This document shows positions 22,946-34,549 of a stretch of 64,000 nucleotides of DNA, piece by piece (position 1 is the first letter of the stretch; each line of letters starts with the position of its first letter). The stretch spans positions 758,205 through 822,204 of the forward strand of contig NW_004450464.1 of the NCBI RefSeq assembly GCF_000321225.1, in the 5' to 3' direction. The DNA comes from Odobenus rosmarus divergens (lineage: Eukaryota; Chordata; Mammalia; Carnivora; Odobenidae). The position numbers and the translations under genes are program-made. The notes beneath the pieces are model-generated. The model was not told the origin of the DNA and did not search any database. It saw only the letters and a program-made list of their open reading frames with translations.

Positions 22946-24328
22946 TTTTTGTTGATATTAACATTATCATTATGTGCCATTTAGATTTATTAAGGAAGTT
23001 AATTCATTTTCTCTTCCATTTGGATTCAAAAATTGTGACTGCTTCTTAAACACCTTTTTATTGTGATTCAGCATAAAAATGTTTATAATATGCTTCTTTC
23101 TGTCATTTAGAGAGAATCGAACAAATTGAAAAGTATACCCTAAGAGTTTAGGCATTTTACTTAATATAGAGGAAATGTTGAGGGTGTGCTAAATTATTTA
23201 GCCACTTCCCTGAAAAGAATGTTCCTGCAAACTTTCTTTTCTCCACTCATTACTAACATGAAAATTGAAGTAGATTTAATTTCATATTCCCCATCTGTAA
23301 TTACCATCATCTTTCTGAGAGAATGTTTTAGTATTCACTCATACCTGACTGTAAAACCCTGATAACATATAAAGATCGATGACACGTGTAAATTTTTTTC
23401 TTATTATAGGGTAGTTTAGGACCTCCACTTAATTACATACAAGGGAAAAGAAATTGAACCATAGCTGTAGTTAGCCATACTGATGGCAATTACTATTTGC
23501 AGTGAACATGTCCTAACAAAGATTTTATCTCCCAGCCTCTAATCCAAACTGTCATGAGATTGCCTTCGAGTTCTTCAGACATATTAGGCAACGTGTTTTC
23601 TACAGAGCACATTACCTTTACCCTTACTCAAATGGCAGAAAAATCTGCCAAAAACCTAAATTGTTGTATAATCAACTTGGTTGGCACACTCAGCAGAGTT
23701 GGCAAGACAGAACAAATGTGATAACCAATATCCACTCCTGATACTGCCCTTTAAAGGAAAACACCTTGGCTCTATTCCATGCTTATCACAAGCCTGGGCA
23801 GGGGAAAAGTCCATGCAGAAAATACCTGATATGTGCAAAAGTACCCTGAAATGTCACTGTAAGACTATTATGTTAAGGAATTCTGAATATGGAGATTCCA
23901 TCTCAGACCTCATAACAGTTTCAGTTACCATAATGATCTCATTATGAGTGATATTTACCAAAAAGTAATTCTACTATGTGAATTCAATGCTGATATGGTC
24001 ATTTTGCCTCATTTTGGAAACTTCAATAAAGATTGTCATTTTCTATCACTTTTAAAATTTTTAAAAATTTTAAAATCTGAAATTCAACTATTCTATTCTA
24101 ATTAAAGAGTGAAGCAGGAATCACCAATTGATATTATCATTTAAAATAACACAGACAACGGTTGATAAAAGATCAAAGTATAAAATCTCTTTCTGATATT
24201 TGAGAGAGAAGATTCATTTTTTGTAACCAGGAAAGCACAATTTTAATCAGGTTTCATATTTTGCTTCTGATCAACATTTTTCAAACATTTTCCAGTTTGC
24301 ATTCCCCTAAGGGAAGCTACAAAGTTTT
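22946..24328. other. AT-rich DNA, no gene recognised
   Basis: No element recognised apart from a perfect A/T palindrome at 24050-24075. Open frames at 22970-23155, 23656-23838 and 23681-23947 show no recognisable domain. Confidence 0.45.
24050..24075. repeat. Perfect 26-base A/T palindrome
   Basis: Blocks of T4 A4 T5 A5 T4 A4 read identically on both strands. It could extrude as a cruciform or simply be low-complexity A/T sequence. Confidence 0.9.
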
Positions 24329-24341
24329 TATAGAATCTATT

Positions 24342-24368
24342 CAACCGACTGAGCACCCAGGTACCCCT
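24342..24368 (-). mobile_element. CAN-SINE remnant of about 26 bases (5' end only)
   Basis: CAACCGACTGAGCACCCAGG followed by TACCCC is the reverse complement of the SINE 5' head. It is flanked by near-identical TATAGAATCTATT (24330-24342) and TATAAAATCTATT (24370-24382), which look like the target duplication. The body and A-tail are missing. Confidence 0.7.
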
Positions 24369-24897
24369 CTATAAAATCTATTTAGAGCAATGGTACTTAG
24401 CTTTCTTTGGTCTTTCAAAACTTCAAGAACCTTAAAACTATAGATTGAAGTAGGGGTAATATACATACTGAAGGACTATGCATATGATAAGAGAGGTTGA
24501 TTCCAAATATCAGAAAAAAATAATTATCTACTCCATGAGTCATGGATTTTCCTTCCTTTATTCGATATTTTAAAAAACTATCCAGAGGACATTTTCTGTG
24601 GCTTCCATTTTGTTAGATGATGGCTCCAAAAAGTGATGTGTTTGAATGCAACTCACAACAGTGACTGAGTCACCTCACATCTATGAAGTTCCACTGATTA
24701 TGATAAGACATCTTCTGAAATTTAATTTGTTTAGAATTAGACATTCACTATGATAATTCTGTCATGGTTAAAGGTTCGAGGTTTCCAAAACCATTCTAGA
24801 AAGACAGCCTGTCTCTTCTCAGTTCATTATCTTTTTATCTCTAGGAAGTATTACCAGGAAATTAGCAGCCCACTATTCAGAGAAATGGCCCAAAATA

Positions 24898-25379
24898 GAG
24901 TAGTCTCCCCTTGTCCATAAGGGATACATTCTAAGACCCCCAGTGAGCGACTGAAACCACAGAGAGTACTGAACCCTATATATACTACATTTTTTCCTAT
25001 ATATAAATACCTATGATAAAGTTTAATTTATAAATTAGCTACAGTAAGAGATTAACAGATACATAAGAGATTAACTTTTATATAAAATTATATTACTGTA
25101 ATAAAGTTATGTGAATATGGTTTCTCTCTCTCTCTCTCTCTCTCTCAAAATACCTTATTGGACTATATTCACCCATCTTCGTATGATGATGTAAAAGGAT
25201 AAAATGCCTACTTGATGAGATGAAGTGAGGTGAATGATGTAGGCACTGTGACATAGCATTAGGCTACCATTGACCTCCTGATGATACGTCAGAAGGAGGA
25301 TCATCTGCCTCCAGACCACAGTTGATCTTGGGTAACTAAAACCATAGACAGCAAAGCTGGGGATCAGGGGGGACTACGA
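24898..25379 (+). mobile_element. Tigger/pogo-like non-autonomous DNA transposon
   Basis: About 480 bases with terminal inverted repeats: GAGTAGTCTCCCCTTGTCC at the left and the complementary GGGGGGACTACGA type end at the right. It is flanked by TA dinucleotides (24896-24897 and 25380-25381), the Tc1/mariner-class target. Internal landmarks include CTAAGACCCCCAGTGAGCGA, AGTTTAATTTATAAATTAGC, ATGAGATGAAGTGAGGTGAA and ATACGTCAGAAGGAGGATCA. It contains a (TC)n tract. No transposase frame, so a dead MITE-like copy. The exact MER/Tigger name is not certain. Confidence 0.82.
25123..25146. repeat. (TC)n microsatellite
   Basis: About 12 TC units within the DNA transposon. Confidence 0.92.
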
Positions 25380-25381
25380 TA

Positions 25382-26070
25382 TAGTGTTTCTGGAGGCACG
25401 AGAAAACTGCAAAAGCCCAGCAGATGTACCACATCCCAGGCCCTCTCTAATATATTTGATAAAGAATGCACTAATCTATTTAGAAATTGAAAAAGCACAT
25501 AATTAATTTTAATTACAATCATGAAATGCCATATAGAATTGGGAAGAAAAAATTTTCCAAATCTCTATCATAGCTTAGAAAATTTTTTAAGAATAATCAC
25601 TCCTGGGGGTCTAGATAGAAATGGGAATACAATTCTTTTCTGCTCATGGATCTTCAAAATTATTGAGAGAACTGACAATGCCCAGCTCCCCAGAGATTCA
25701 ATTTCAGGAGAGTCCAAGGCCAGGGCCCTCTGAAAAACACTCATCTATTTTTAATTTATTTTCTGCTCTCCATTTCTTCCTCTTGGAGCCAACGGGTTAA
25801 ACCGTTACCTCATTCCATTCTGAAAAACTGCTTTTACGTTGATTCCTGCATACATCCTAAAGCTCTTGAGTCCTCTAGATTCTGGATCTTGGTATTTATA
25901 GAATGGACTTTGGAATTCAGAGAGTCTTTTTCTCTCAAGTCTGATCCTTACAAATGAAAGTCTGACTTTCATGACTCCTTCTGCTATCTGCTTTAAAAAC
26001 GGTGTGGTATAATACAAAAATATATTTGGTCTTTGTCCTCAGTTCCTGGTACAGACCTCCAAAAACCTTT
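25382..26070. other. No gene recognised
   Basis: About 690 bases without a named feature. Short frames only. Confidence 0.4.
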
Positions 26071-26074
26071 GAAC

Positions 26075-26755
26075 TTTCCTGAGCAAAAGGAGTGTCTTTT
26101 TAATTCATAACCAGCCCCCTTGGATCACATCTGACTTTGTAATAATGAGGTGACTTAGGTAGGGTCCCTCTTTGGCCTTGGGATGGGGGACAGTCATAAG
26201 AAAGACTAAGGGATTAGCAAGTTGGAACCTTCACTAGCTCCACGCCTGACCTCCTGTGGGGTGAAGGGGACTGGAGAGTGACCCCTATAAAAACTAAATA
26301 ACGAGATTCTTCAGAGAGCTTCCAGGCTGGTAAACACATCAAGGTGCTAAGAAGGATGGTTCATGCAGAGGAGGGAAGCTCCACACACCTACTCCCCCAT
26401 ACCTTGGACTGCACATCTCTTTAATTTAGCTGTTCTTGCGTTGTATCCTTCATAATAAACCAGTATGTGTAAGTAAAGTTTGTTCCTGTGTTCTGTGAGC
26501 CTTTCTACCAAAATGTGGAAACTGAGGAGGGGGTTGTAGGAACCCCTGAGTTTAGCCACTTGTCAGAAGGTGGCCCAGGACTTGTAACTGGCAACTGAAG
26601 TGGAGGCTGTCTTGTGAATCTGATTCTTGAAACTGCGGGGTTTGTGCTTACTCCAGGTTGTTATTGTCAGAATTGAGTTGAATGCCTGGATAGCAGTGGA
26701 TTTCTGGAGAATCAGAGAACTGGTTGTTGGAATCTAAAAAACACCCTAGAACATG
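26075..26755 (+). mobile_element. Ancient retroviral-type LTR
   Basis: Long LTR-like block with landmarks in the expected order: GGGACAGTCATAAGAAAGAC, GGAACCTTCACTAGCTCCAC, TTCAGAGAGCTTCCAGGCTG, GGTGCTAAGAAGGATGG, a TTGTATCCTTCATAATAAAC segment with AATAAA at 26454-26459, then GTTCTGTGAGCC, GAGGAGGGGGTTGTAGGAAC and TTATTGTCAGAATTGAGTTG. This matches a common mammalian ERV LTR group that I cannot name with certainty. No internal viral genes adjoin it. Confidence 0.65.
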
Positions 26756-26911
26756 GTGGTTTTGAAACTCTAAACTAAGCAATGCCTTCATCATTCTTTG
26801 CTGTATTACCACTACACCCCTTCCCCATTCCTATCCCAAGAATTTATGTTTCATCATCAATAAACAGAGCACCATAAAGCATGAATACTCCTTGAGTTGG
26901 AAACTACGTTT

Positions 26912-27304
26912 TGCTATGCCCTGAATTGTATCCCTCTAAAATTCAAATGTTAAAGCCCTAACCTCCAAGGTGACTATATTTGGAGATAGGGACTTTAGGG
27001 ATCTAATTAGGGTTAAATGAGACCATAAAAGTGGGATCCTAATCCAGTAGGGGCTAATACCCTTATAGGAAGGAGACACATGTTTAATGTCTCTCCTTCT
27101 CTGTGCACACACAGAGGAAAGGCTACATGAAAACACAGCAAGAAAGCTGCTGGCCGCAAGGCAGTAAAAGAGCATCTTGCCAGACACCAAACCAAATTTG
27201 CCACCACCTTGATTTAAGACTTGTAGCCTCCAGAACCGTGAGAAACTTCTGTTTGTTTAAGCTCCCCAGTCTGTGGTATTCTATAATGGCAGCTGACTAG
27301 TACA
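26912..27304 (+). mobile_element. MaLR LTR (MLT1/MST-like), complete
   Basis: Starts TGCTATGCCCTGAATTGTAT and ends ACTAGTACA. In between: TATATTTGGAGATAGGGACT, CCCTTATAGGAAGGAGACAC, AAAACACAGCAAGAAAGCTG, CACCTTGATTTAAGACTTGT, CTCCAGAACCGTGAGAAACT, CCCCAGTCTGTGGTATTCTA. Solitary forward LTR of about 393 bases. Frames at 26936-27300 are incidental. Confidence 0.88.
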
Positions 27305-27838
27305 ACCTGACAAAATTTCAAAAATATTAACACATTCTAGTCAACATCTACATTATTTTAGCCTAAAGACTGACTTTTTTTCTTCCTACAGATAAAACGG
27401 TATTGTAATACCAGGGCTGGAGCAAGTAATTCAATTATTTTGACTCAAGCACTTCTGTTAGCTGACTGCTAAAATAATTCTAGAATAACAACTATAGAAA
27501 TATTGATTTTTTTGGTTTAAGCCATAACACTGGAGAGTTTTCAAATAAAAACTCCATCATTAATTTCCATTTTAATGTATGTATTACTGTGCAAACAGAA
27601 AAATAAACATAGTTCCTTCTTTCATATTGTTTATAGTTTTGTAAGAGGATAGACATTAACCAAATAACCACACAGTTCTCAGAGGTTCAAGCAAATTTTG
27701 TAATCCAAGCACATTATTCCATATTTGTCGGTGCCGGGTTGATGCTTGAAAACAAGTAGAGGAGTCCCACAAGAGCTCCTTTTTCAATAAAATGCACAGA
27801 AATATACTTAGTCTTGTCAGAAATATACTATGCTTCAG
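27305..27838. other. No gene recognised
   Basis: About 530 AT-rich bases with no named feature. Confidence 0.4.
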
Positions 27839-27853
27839 AAATGCATTGAGGTT

Positions 27854-28010
27854 GGGGCGCCTCGGAGGCACAGTTAGTTGAGTGTCCCACTCCTGATCTC
27901 TGCTCAGGTCTTGATCTTGCAGTTGTGAGTTCAAGCTCCACGTTGGGCTCCATTCTGGGCATGGAGCCTGCTTTAAAAGAAAGAAAAAGAAAGAGAGAAA
28001 GAGAGAAAGA

Positions 28011-28050
<40 letters not shown>
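27854..28050 (+). mobile_element. CAN-SINE, older subtype, with (AAAG)n tail entering a gap
   Basis: Begins GGGGCGCCTCGGAGGCACAG with a diverged head (CAGGTCTTGATCTTGCAGTT, TTCAAGCTCCACGTTGGGCT) and an AAAGAAAG tail from about 27974 that runs straight into the Ns. The target duplication AAATGCATTGAGG is at 27839-27851 and reappears at 28641-28653, right after the gap, so the missing sequence should be tail. Confidence 0.88.
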
Positions 28051-28640
28051 NNNNNNNNNNNNNNNNNNNNNNNNNNNNNNNNNNNNNNNNNNNNNNNNNN
28101 NNNNNNNNNNNNNNNNNNNNNNNNNNNNNNNNNNNNNNNNNNNNNNNNNNNNNNNNNNNNNNNNNNNNNNNNNNNNNNNNNNNNNNNNNNNNNNNNNNNN
28201 NNNNNNNNNNNNNNNNNNNNNNNNNNNNNNNNNNNNNNNNNNNNNNNNNNNNNNNNNNNNNNNNNNNNNNNNNNNNNNNNNNNNNNNNNNNNNNNNNNNN
28301 NNNNNNNNNNNNNNNNNNNNNNNNNNNNNNNNNNNNNNNNNNNNNNNNNNNNNNNNNNNNNNNNNNNNNNNNNNNNNNNNNNNNNNNNNNNNNNNNNNNN
28401 NNNNNNNNNNNNNNNNNNNNNNNNNNNNNNNNNNNNNNNNNNNNNNNNNNNNNNNNNNNNNNNNNNNNNNNNNNNNNNNNNNNNNNNNNNNNNNNNNNNN
28501 NNNNNNNNNNNNNNNNNNNNNNNNNNNNNNNNNNNNNNNNNNNNNNNNNNNNNNNNNNNNNNNNNNNNNNNNNNNNNNNNNNNNNNNNNNNNNNNNNNNN
28601 NNNNNNNNNNNNNNNNNNNNNNNNNNNNNNNNNNNNNNNN
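28051..28640. other. Assembly gap (590 N)
   Basis: A run of 590 N between an AAAG repeat and the second copy of the SINE target duplication. Long translated frames spanning it (about 27656-28781) are artefacts of the Ns. Its true length is unknown. Confidence 0.98.
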
Positions 28641-30641
28641 AAATGCATTGAGGGTATATAGTTTTGTAATTAGCATTTTATGTGAGAATTCAAGAATGAC
28701 TAATAAAAAGACCAATAGAACTAGAAGGACTGATTTTTGAAGAAAGATTGAAAAGAGTAAATGCCTATAGCCTGACCACATAAAAACTGAAAGAGACTAG
28801 AAAAGATAGAAAATATAGAATAGAATTAGAAAATAGAAATAGAGAATATAGCAATAGAAAAAAATTAAAAATGTTTAGAAAAGAAAGAAATTTCAATAAT
28901 GAGATAAAAGTAAGGAACTGTATTTACATTATAGAAAATGAGCACCAGCTTTATTATTAGAGATGCAGTGAGAAGGTCTTTAAAATGAGGCATGAGCTCA
29001 AAATTGAGGGGAAAAAATTCCAATGGCAGTCTATTTGGTCACTAAAAGCAAGGTAACCATGGGACAATTTATCCATTCATGGTTATCAACACTCAAAGCA
29101 TTTATGGTGGTAGAGACATTGGGAGGGTTTTCTAATAGACTGGGAAAAATTTTACCAGGAAAAAAACTATCAAGGAAAGTTAGATCAGAACTTCTCAAAG
29201 CCAACGAGTGTATATTCCTGCTCTGACTTGTAATTTTTCTCAGAAAATTCAGGGAAGAATAAAGTATTTTCTTTCTGCTGTGAGAATAAGCCTCAGGACC
29301 TTATTAATGATGGTGCCAGAAATGGTACAGAGAAACCTTTGTGCTGCTTGTAAAACAGTCTTCTGGTCAGATGATATGGGGAAAGGGGAAAAGTTGTTTT
29401 TCCACGGAGCTCTAAGGAGTACTTCACCAAGGAGGCCCCAATCCACTTACCATCCTCAACAAATAAAGTGGATTCACCTAGAATTAAGAAATGTTGAGGT
29501 GTATTATAATATTCCCAAATAAAATAATTAATTACATGATTTTAAATTGAGCCTGTAGGTCTATCAAGTCAGTTAAGAAAACCAAAAGCCTTTTAAAACT
29601 ACACATAAGAAAGAAAAATATTCTAATAAATATTTTTAAATGGGACTCACATATTAATAGTACAGTGTAATGTTTGCTTCTCCCTGAAATAATCTCAATT
29701 TTAAAGATGCTTCAAAATAAGAAGAGAATGAAAGAAGCCAGGCAAGCACATTGCTCTAGCCCAAAGCTAAGCCCGGGCTTAACCCCTGGAGCATTCTGTG
29801 CCTAAACAGCAAAGGTAAGACACAACATTTTGGCAAAACTTACAAAGGAAGTTCCTCAGGATATGAATTAATACATTTAAGCAAACTATGTACTATTTAT
29901 GCCCAACTTATTTTCTGACCTCTTCAAATACCAAGATAAACATTGTAACTGTGAACTCTAAGATGCAGCTTCTCCTTTTCCTGGTCTCTACTGGAGCTAT
30001 ATTTGTCCAAATGGGACATCCCTTGGATTTTAAAATTTTCTCCCATTGTACCATCTTCACCTCTGAAGCAAGAAGAAGACCCTCAAAAAGGCTTTGATCT
30101 AAAAGTAATGCTGCGCTTTAAAAAATTGAATAGGCAACAGCAGTGGTCAATGTGGAAGCTTTGATCCTTGTGAATCCGTCCCTTTGGGATATCCAAAAAA
30201 TAGGAACTAGGGGCCAAGTATTCTGTGAGAGAGAAATATGCAAGAATTTAGATTGATAGGCTCCTCAAACTCAATAATTGTGTGATGTCCTTTTCCCAAC
30301 AGCGAATTTCTTAATTTGGTAATTCTTGTAGTTTAGTAAGTTGTTTGGAATTGTCATTAAACTAGAGAATATTATATTATTATTTGGAGAAAAAATTTTC
30401 TTCCATCATCACTAATCAATTATTAATTTTGAATCAAAAACATTTAGCTTAATAAAAGTATATGCTATGGATATAGATATCGATATCCAAAATTAATAGA
30501 AATAAAGACAAAAGTTCTTGGTCAATTTTTCTTTAAGTTATTGCTAGGAATTCATAAATTGGTCATGGTTATTTTTAACTTATATTAGAAATAGTGGTTA
30601 AAATTTTAGACTCTATGGTGTTTTGTAAATCATGTTCTAAG
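28641..30641. other. AT-rich DNA, no gene recognised
   Basis: Contains an A/G-rich irregular repeat (TAGAAAATATAGAAT-like units) at about 28785-28905. Frames at 29023-29226, 29208-29522, 29249-29446 and 29888-30097 show no recognisable domain, start context or neighbouring exon signal. I call no gene. Confidence 0.45.
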
Positions 30642-30655
30642 AAACCATTGGGTAG

Positions 30656-30848
30656 GGGTGCCTGGGTGCCTCAGTTGGTTAAGCATCTGCCTTTGGTTCA
30701 GGTCATGATCCCAGGGTCCTGGGATTGAGCCCCACGTCGTGCTCTCTGCTCAGCGGGGAGTCTGCTTCTCTCTCTCACTCTCCCTCTGTGCTCTCCCTCT
30801 CTCTCTCTCTCAGAGAATTAAATAAAATCCAAAAAAAAAAAAAAAAAA
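30656..30848 (+). mobile_element. CAN-SINE
   Basis: GGGTGCCTGGGTGCCTCAGT head, CT-rich middle and a pure A-tail of about 20. Perfect target duplication AAACCATTGGGTAG at 30642-30655 and 30850-30863. Confidence 0.96.
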
Positions 30849-30979
30849 AAAACCATTGGGTAGACTTCCACAGACAATCATGGATTCAACAAGCATGCTG
30901 AATTTTAATTAGAATTTTAAATCTGCATTAAACTATTTTTTTTAAAAAAATACACAGATTCCAAAAGAAATTAGAAGGA

Positions 30980-31145
30980 GGCAGATAGACATGGATTCGA
31001 ATTCTGACTCTTTCAACAGTTTGAAGTTGAGTAATGTACTCACTTTTTCATTCTCAACTTTCCTATCTAGAAAAGAAGTTAATGCTAGTATATATCTATG
31101 AGTTGTTGACTGCATTAAATAAGATGCTGCATAGTGGTTTAGAGC
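30980..31145 (+). repeat. MIR SINE, partial
   Basis: GACATGGATTCGAATTCTGA corresponds to the MIR box B region, followed by a GAGTAATGTACTCAC segment, CTATCTAGAAAAGAAG and TTGACTGCATTAAATAAGAT, in MIR order. Confidence 0.6.
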
Positions 31146-31159
31146 TCCTTTTCTGTAAC

Positions 31160-31325
31160 ACTAGTTCTCTAAATATGGTCCCTATCCAGTAGCAACAGCA
31201 TCAACTGGGAACCTGTTATAAAAGCAAATTCTTCGGCCCCACTCCAGTCAGGGTGGGACCAGCAATTTGTGTTTTAACAAGCCCTACAGCTGATTCTTGA
31301 TACATACTAGGACTGAGGACCAGTA
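31160..31325 (+). mobile_element. MER5A-like hAT DNA transposon
   Basis: AGTTCTCTAAATATGGTCCC, AGCAACAGCATCAACTGGGA, ACCTGTTATAAAAGCAAATT, CGGCCCCACTCCAGTCAGGG and TTTGTGTTTTAACAAGCCCT follow the MER5A consensus in order. Non-coding and diverged. Confidence 0.8.
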
Positions 31326-31498
31326 CTTTTTATTATTATTACATGTCATTGTGAAACAGGATCAAGTAATAATATGCTTAAGTAGTTCAAGTTCAATTAA
31401 ATGCTTAGATTACATTTAAGTTCAAGGTAAAGAAAAAAGAAATTGAAAATTTATGGAACATATGCTAACTTCTGTGAATTTTAAAAAGTAACATCCAT

Positions 31499-32010
31499 AG
31501 AATTTAAGAAACAAAACAAATGAGCAAACAGGGAAAAATGAGAGAGAGAGGCAAACCAAGAAACAGACTCTTTTTTTTTTTATTTATTGACACACACACA
31601 GAGAGAGAGAGAGCGAGAAACAGAGTACAAGCAGGGGAAGCTGCAGGCAGAGGGAGAGGGAGAAGCAGGCTTCCCGCTGAGCAGGGAGCCCGATGCGGGG
31701 CTCGATCCCAGGACCCTGGGATCACGACCTGAGCTGAAGGCAGACGCTTAACGACTGAGCCATCCAGGCCCCCCAAGAAACAGACTCTTAACTATTAGAG
31801 AATAAACTGGTGGCACCAGGGGGGAGGGGGCTGGGGGGGATGGGTTAAATAGTTGATGGGGATTAAGGAGTGCATTTGTCATGATGGGCATGATGAGCAC
31901 AGGGTGATGTGAGGAAGTGTAGAATCACTATATTGTACACCTGAAACTAATATTATTACACTGTGTGTTACCTAACTGGAATTTAAATAAAAAAATTTTT
32001 TAAAGTAAGA
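31499..32010 (+). mobile_element. Carnivore LINE-1 3' end split by a SINE
   Basis: L1 3' UTR in two pieces, 31499-31570 (AATTTAAGAAACAAAACAAA) and 31774-32010 (AGACTCTTAACTATTAGAGA through ATTGTACACCTGAAACTAAT to CTGGAATTTAAATAAAAAAA). The 5' end is truncated at the GAATTTAAG motif just after the ORF2 stop. Confidence 0.9.
31571..31773 (-). mobile_element. CAN-SINE, reverse strand, inside an L1
   Basis: T-run plus TATTTATTGACACACACACA tail region, GA-rich middle, AGCCCGATGCGGGGCTCGAT block and head ending GCCATCCAGGCCCCCC. Target duplication CCAAGAAACAGACTC at about 31556-31570 and 31774-31787. It is close to consensus and so among the younger copies. Confidence 0.96.
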
Positions 32011-32590
32011 TCTACAGAAAGGTGTCCAATATGCTTACATCTAAGTTCCAAAGAACCCCTGTTCCCTTTTCCTCATAAGATCAAACTTGTTGAGGCAGAC
32101 ACACTAAAAATAAAGTTGGTTCACCATGATCGTTCATGTGGTTTTAAAATTCAAAGATTAGAAAAACCCTAGCGTTCCTTCTAATCTCCTGATTTTATTC
32201 CTTTTGTAGTCCAAATGTCCACACAGTGCCTGGCTTGAATACTAAGTATGACACATCAGTATATTTTTTTCATCCTTTGTATCTTAGAAAGGTTCAAAGA
32301 GAGGCAAACGTGCCAATATGCATATGGCCTGACATTTAGCTCTTTAATGCCATGACAAAGAAGAATGATTGAGGATTAAGATGCAGAGAATGGAGATGTT
32401 CATGCTTCAGTGAGATGGTCGTGAATACGACAGTGAGCATCTGCCTCCTCACAGCCCAAGGCCCTGGAAATTCACAGCAATCTGATTATACCATCTGTAA
32501 GCATGGGAACTGTTTTTAAGTGTCTTAATTTGCCGTTTATCATATTTATTCTGTTTTGTCATTAGTATCTTTTCCCATAATAATAACACA
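32011..32590. other. No gene recognised
   Basis: About 580 bases with no feature I can name. Confidence 0.4.
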
Positions 32591-32887
32591 TGAAAGTCTA
32601 GAGAGTCTGGAATTTTCTTTGTGGGAAGATTTTTGGCTAGCTAGTTCAGGCTCCCTCTTAGATTTGCGAAGTTGTATCTTTTCTAAGACCTTGCATGTTT
32701 TATCTAAGTGTTCCCATGTGTAGATCTAACGGTTGTTCACAAATTCTTGACACATGATTTTTTTAGTTAATCTCTTAATTTCCAAAGATATGGAAATATT
32801 CTACTTAATTTCATTATTGATTGTTAATTAAATTCTAGGTTAATCATATAGGGATCATGATAGCAGTCCTTCAAAACATGAAAACTT

Positions 32888-33092
32888 GGGGCGCCTGGGT
32901 GGCTCAGTTGGTTAAGCATCCGCCTTTGGCTCAGGTCATGATCCCAAGGGTCCTGGGATGGAGCCCCGCATTGGGCTCCCTGCTCAGCAGAGAGCCTGCT
33001 TCTCCCTCTCCATCTGCCTATCCTCCAGCTTGTACTCTCTCTTGCTCGCTCACTCTCTGTCTCTCAAATAAATAAATAAAACCTTTAAAAAA
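32888..33092 (+). mobile_element. CAN-SINE
   Basis: GGGGCGCCTGGGTGGCTCAG head and CTCAAATAAATAAATAAAAC tail region. Diverged target duplication AAAACATGAAAACTT / GAAAATGTGAGAACTT at about 32873-32887 and 33093-33108. It lies inside the old reverse-strand L1. Confidence 0.94.
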
Positions 33093-33384
33093 GAAAATGT
33101 GAGAACTTGCATTATGACCAAGTTCTGTTTGGTCGACTTTGGTAAATGTCCTATGTGTGTCCGAAAAGGTGTATTCTATACTTACGTGTTGTGGTGTTCT
33201 ATTTGTATCCATTAATGATAGAATTTGTGATTTGTTCATCTCATCCTATAAACCTTCTATGTTCTTAACTGACTTTGTTTACTTTCTATCGATTTCTGAA
33301 GATATTTGTTAAATTCTACTAATATGATTGTGGATTTCTCAGTGTCCCCTTCCTTTCTGTATTTTCTTTGTGTATTTTAGGACT

Positions 33385-33540
33385 ATATATATATATATGC
33401 ATATATATTTATAAAATTTATATATTATATATTTAATTATATTAAATGTATATTATATATTTAAATATATATTTATATATATGACAGTGTGTGTACATAT
33501 ATACATATACATTTATAAAATATATATATATATATATTTT
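33385..33540. repeat. (TA)n-rich compound microsatellite
   Basis: About 155 bases of ATATATAT, ATATTTATA and ACATATATACATA units, within the old L1. Confidence 0.9.
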
Positions 33541-34549
33541 ACTTTGGACAAATTTATTTAATCTAGTGTGGTAGAAAAGGTACAACTCCCATAAATGTAT
33601 CCTTAGAATTTAAATGTCATTACCTGGCTTTGTTCTTTGGAAGAAACAACTTCTTTAAAGAGTTTCACTGTCTTTACAAAAATCTTAAACAACACAAAGG
33701 AAAAATTTTTAAATTGGTTTTTTACAATGAAAACATACATGCCTATGTGTATACACAACCCCCCCATTAAAATAATTTTTATTTTCAAATCATTTTATAT
33801 TCCTAAGAAATTGAAACTGTTAGGACTATAAAGTGACCGTTTTTATCTCTGGTAATGCTGTGGGTCTTAAATTCTATTTTGTGTGACATTCAAATAGATT
33901 TTCTAGTTTTGTTTTAGATTTTATGTGCATGGTTGCCTTTTTCACCCTTTCGCTTTTAATTTTTATATAACCTTGTAGTGTAGATGTGTCTTTCACAATG
34001 TTTTTCATTCAAATGATATTACTTAACAATTTTTTTGTCTAAATTGGGTCAATTAGACAATTGACATTTAATATAATTATTGATTTATTTGTATTTAAGT
34101 CTATCAGCTTATTTCAAGCTAATTGCCCTGCTTCTTAAATGTTTCTTTTTCAATCCTATCCTTTCTTCTTTTGGAGGGAAGATCAATAATGATAGCACTG
34201 GATTAAAATAATAAATATTAAAATACACGACAGACCAATGCATACACTGAGATGAGAATAAGTGTGAAGTCCTTGTATTATCCAGGAGGAGACTAAACAT
34301 TAGAAAAATTAAAGATGCATGTTATGATTTATAAGTAAACTGATAAAAGGAATGAAGTACATAACTTTCAAACAATTGGAGGGAAAACATGGAAAGATGA
34401 AATATGTTAATCAGTCCACCTTTATTGTTCTTTACATCTTTGTGAAACTTGTTCCTTCATGATTCAAGAAAACCTCCCATCCACTTAACTTCTCTCTTTG
34501 CAAAGTATGCTCTGAGTAATTTTTTCTGATCTTTTTTCTACCTAATTCT

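Larger units (their letters stand above)
32600..34140 (-). mobile_element. Old LINE-1 ORF2 region, reverse strand
   Basis: Reverse-strand L1 text on the + strand: TTTCTTTGTGGGAAGATTTT near 32614, TTGGTAAATGTCCTATGTGT near 33140, AAAGGTGTATTCTATACTTA, TAATATGATTGTGGATTTCT near 33320, and ATTGACATTTAATATAATTA near 34060. It is interrupted by a SINE (32888-33092) and an A/T microsatellite (about 33385-33540). A large but wholly degenerate ancient L1. Confidence 0.7.

Noticed and set aside
27656..28781. Open frames of 271 to 330 codons across the gap
   Set aside because: They consist mainly of X from the N-run. The readable ends are SINE sequence and its AAAG tail.
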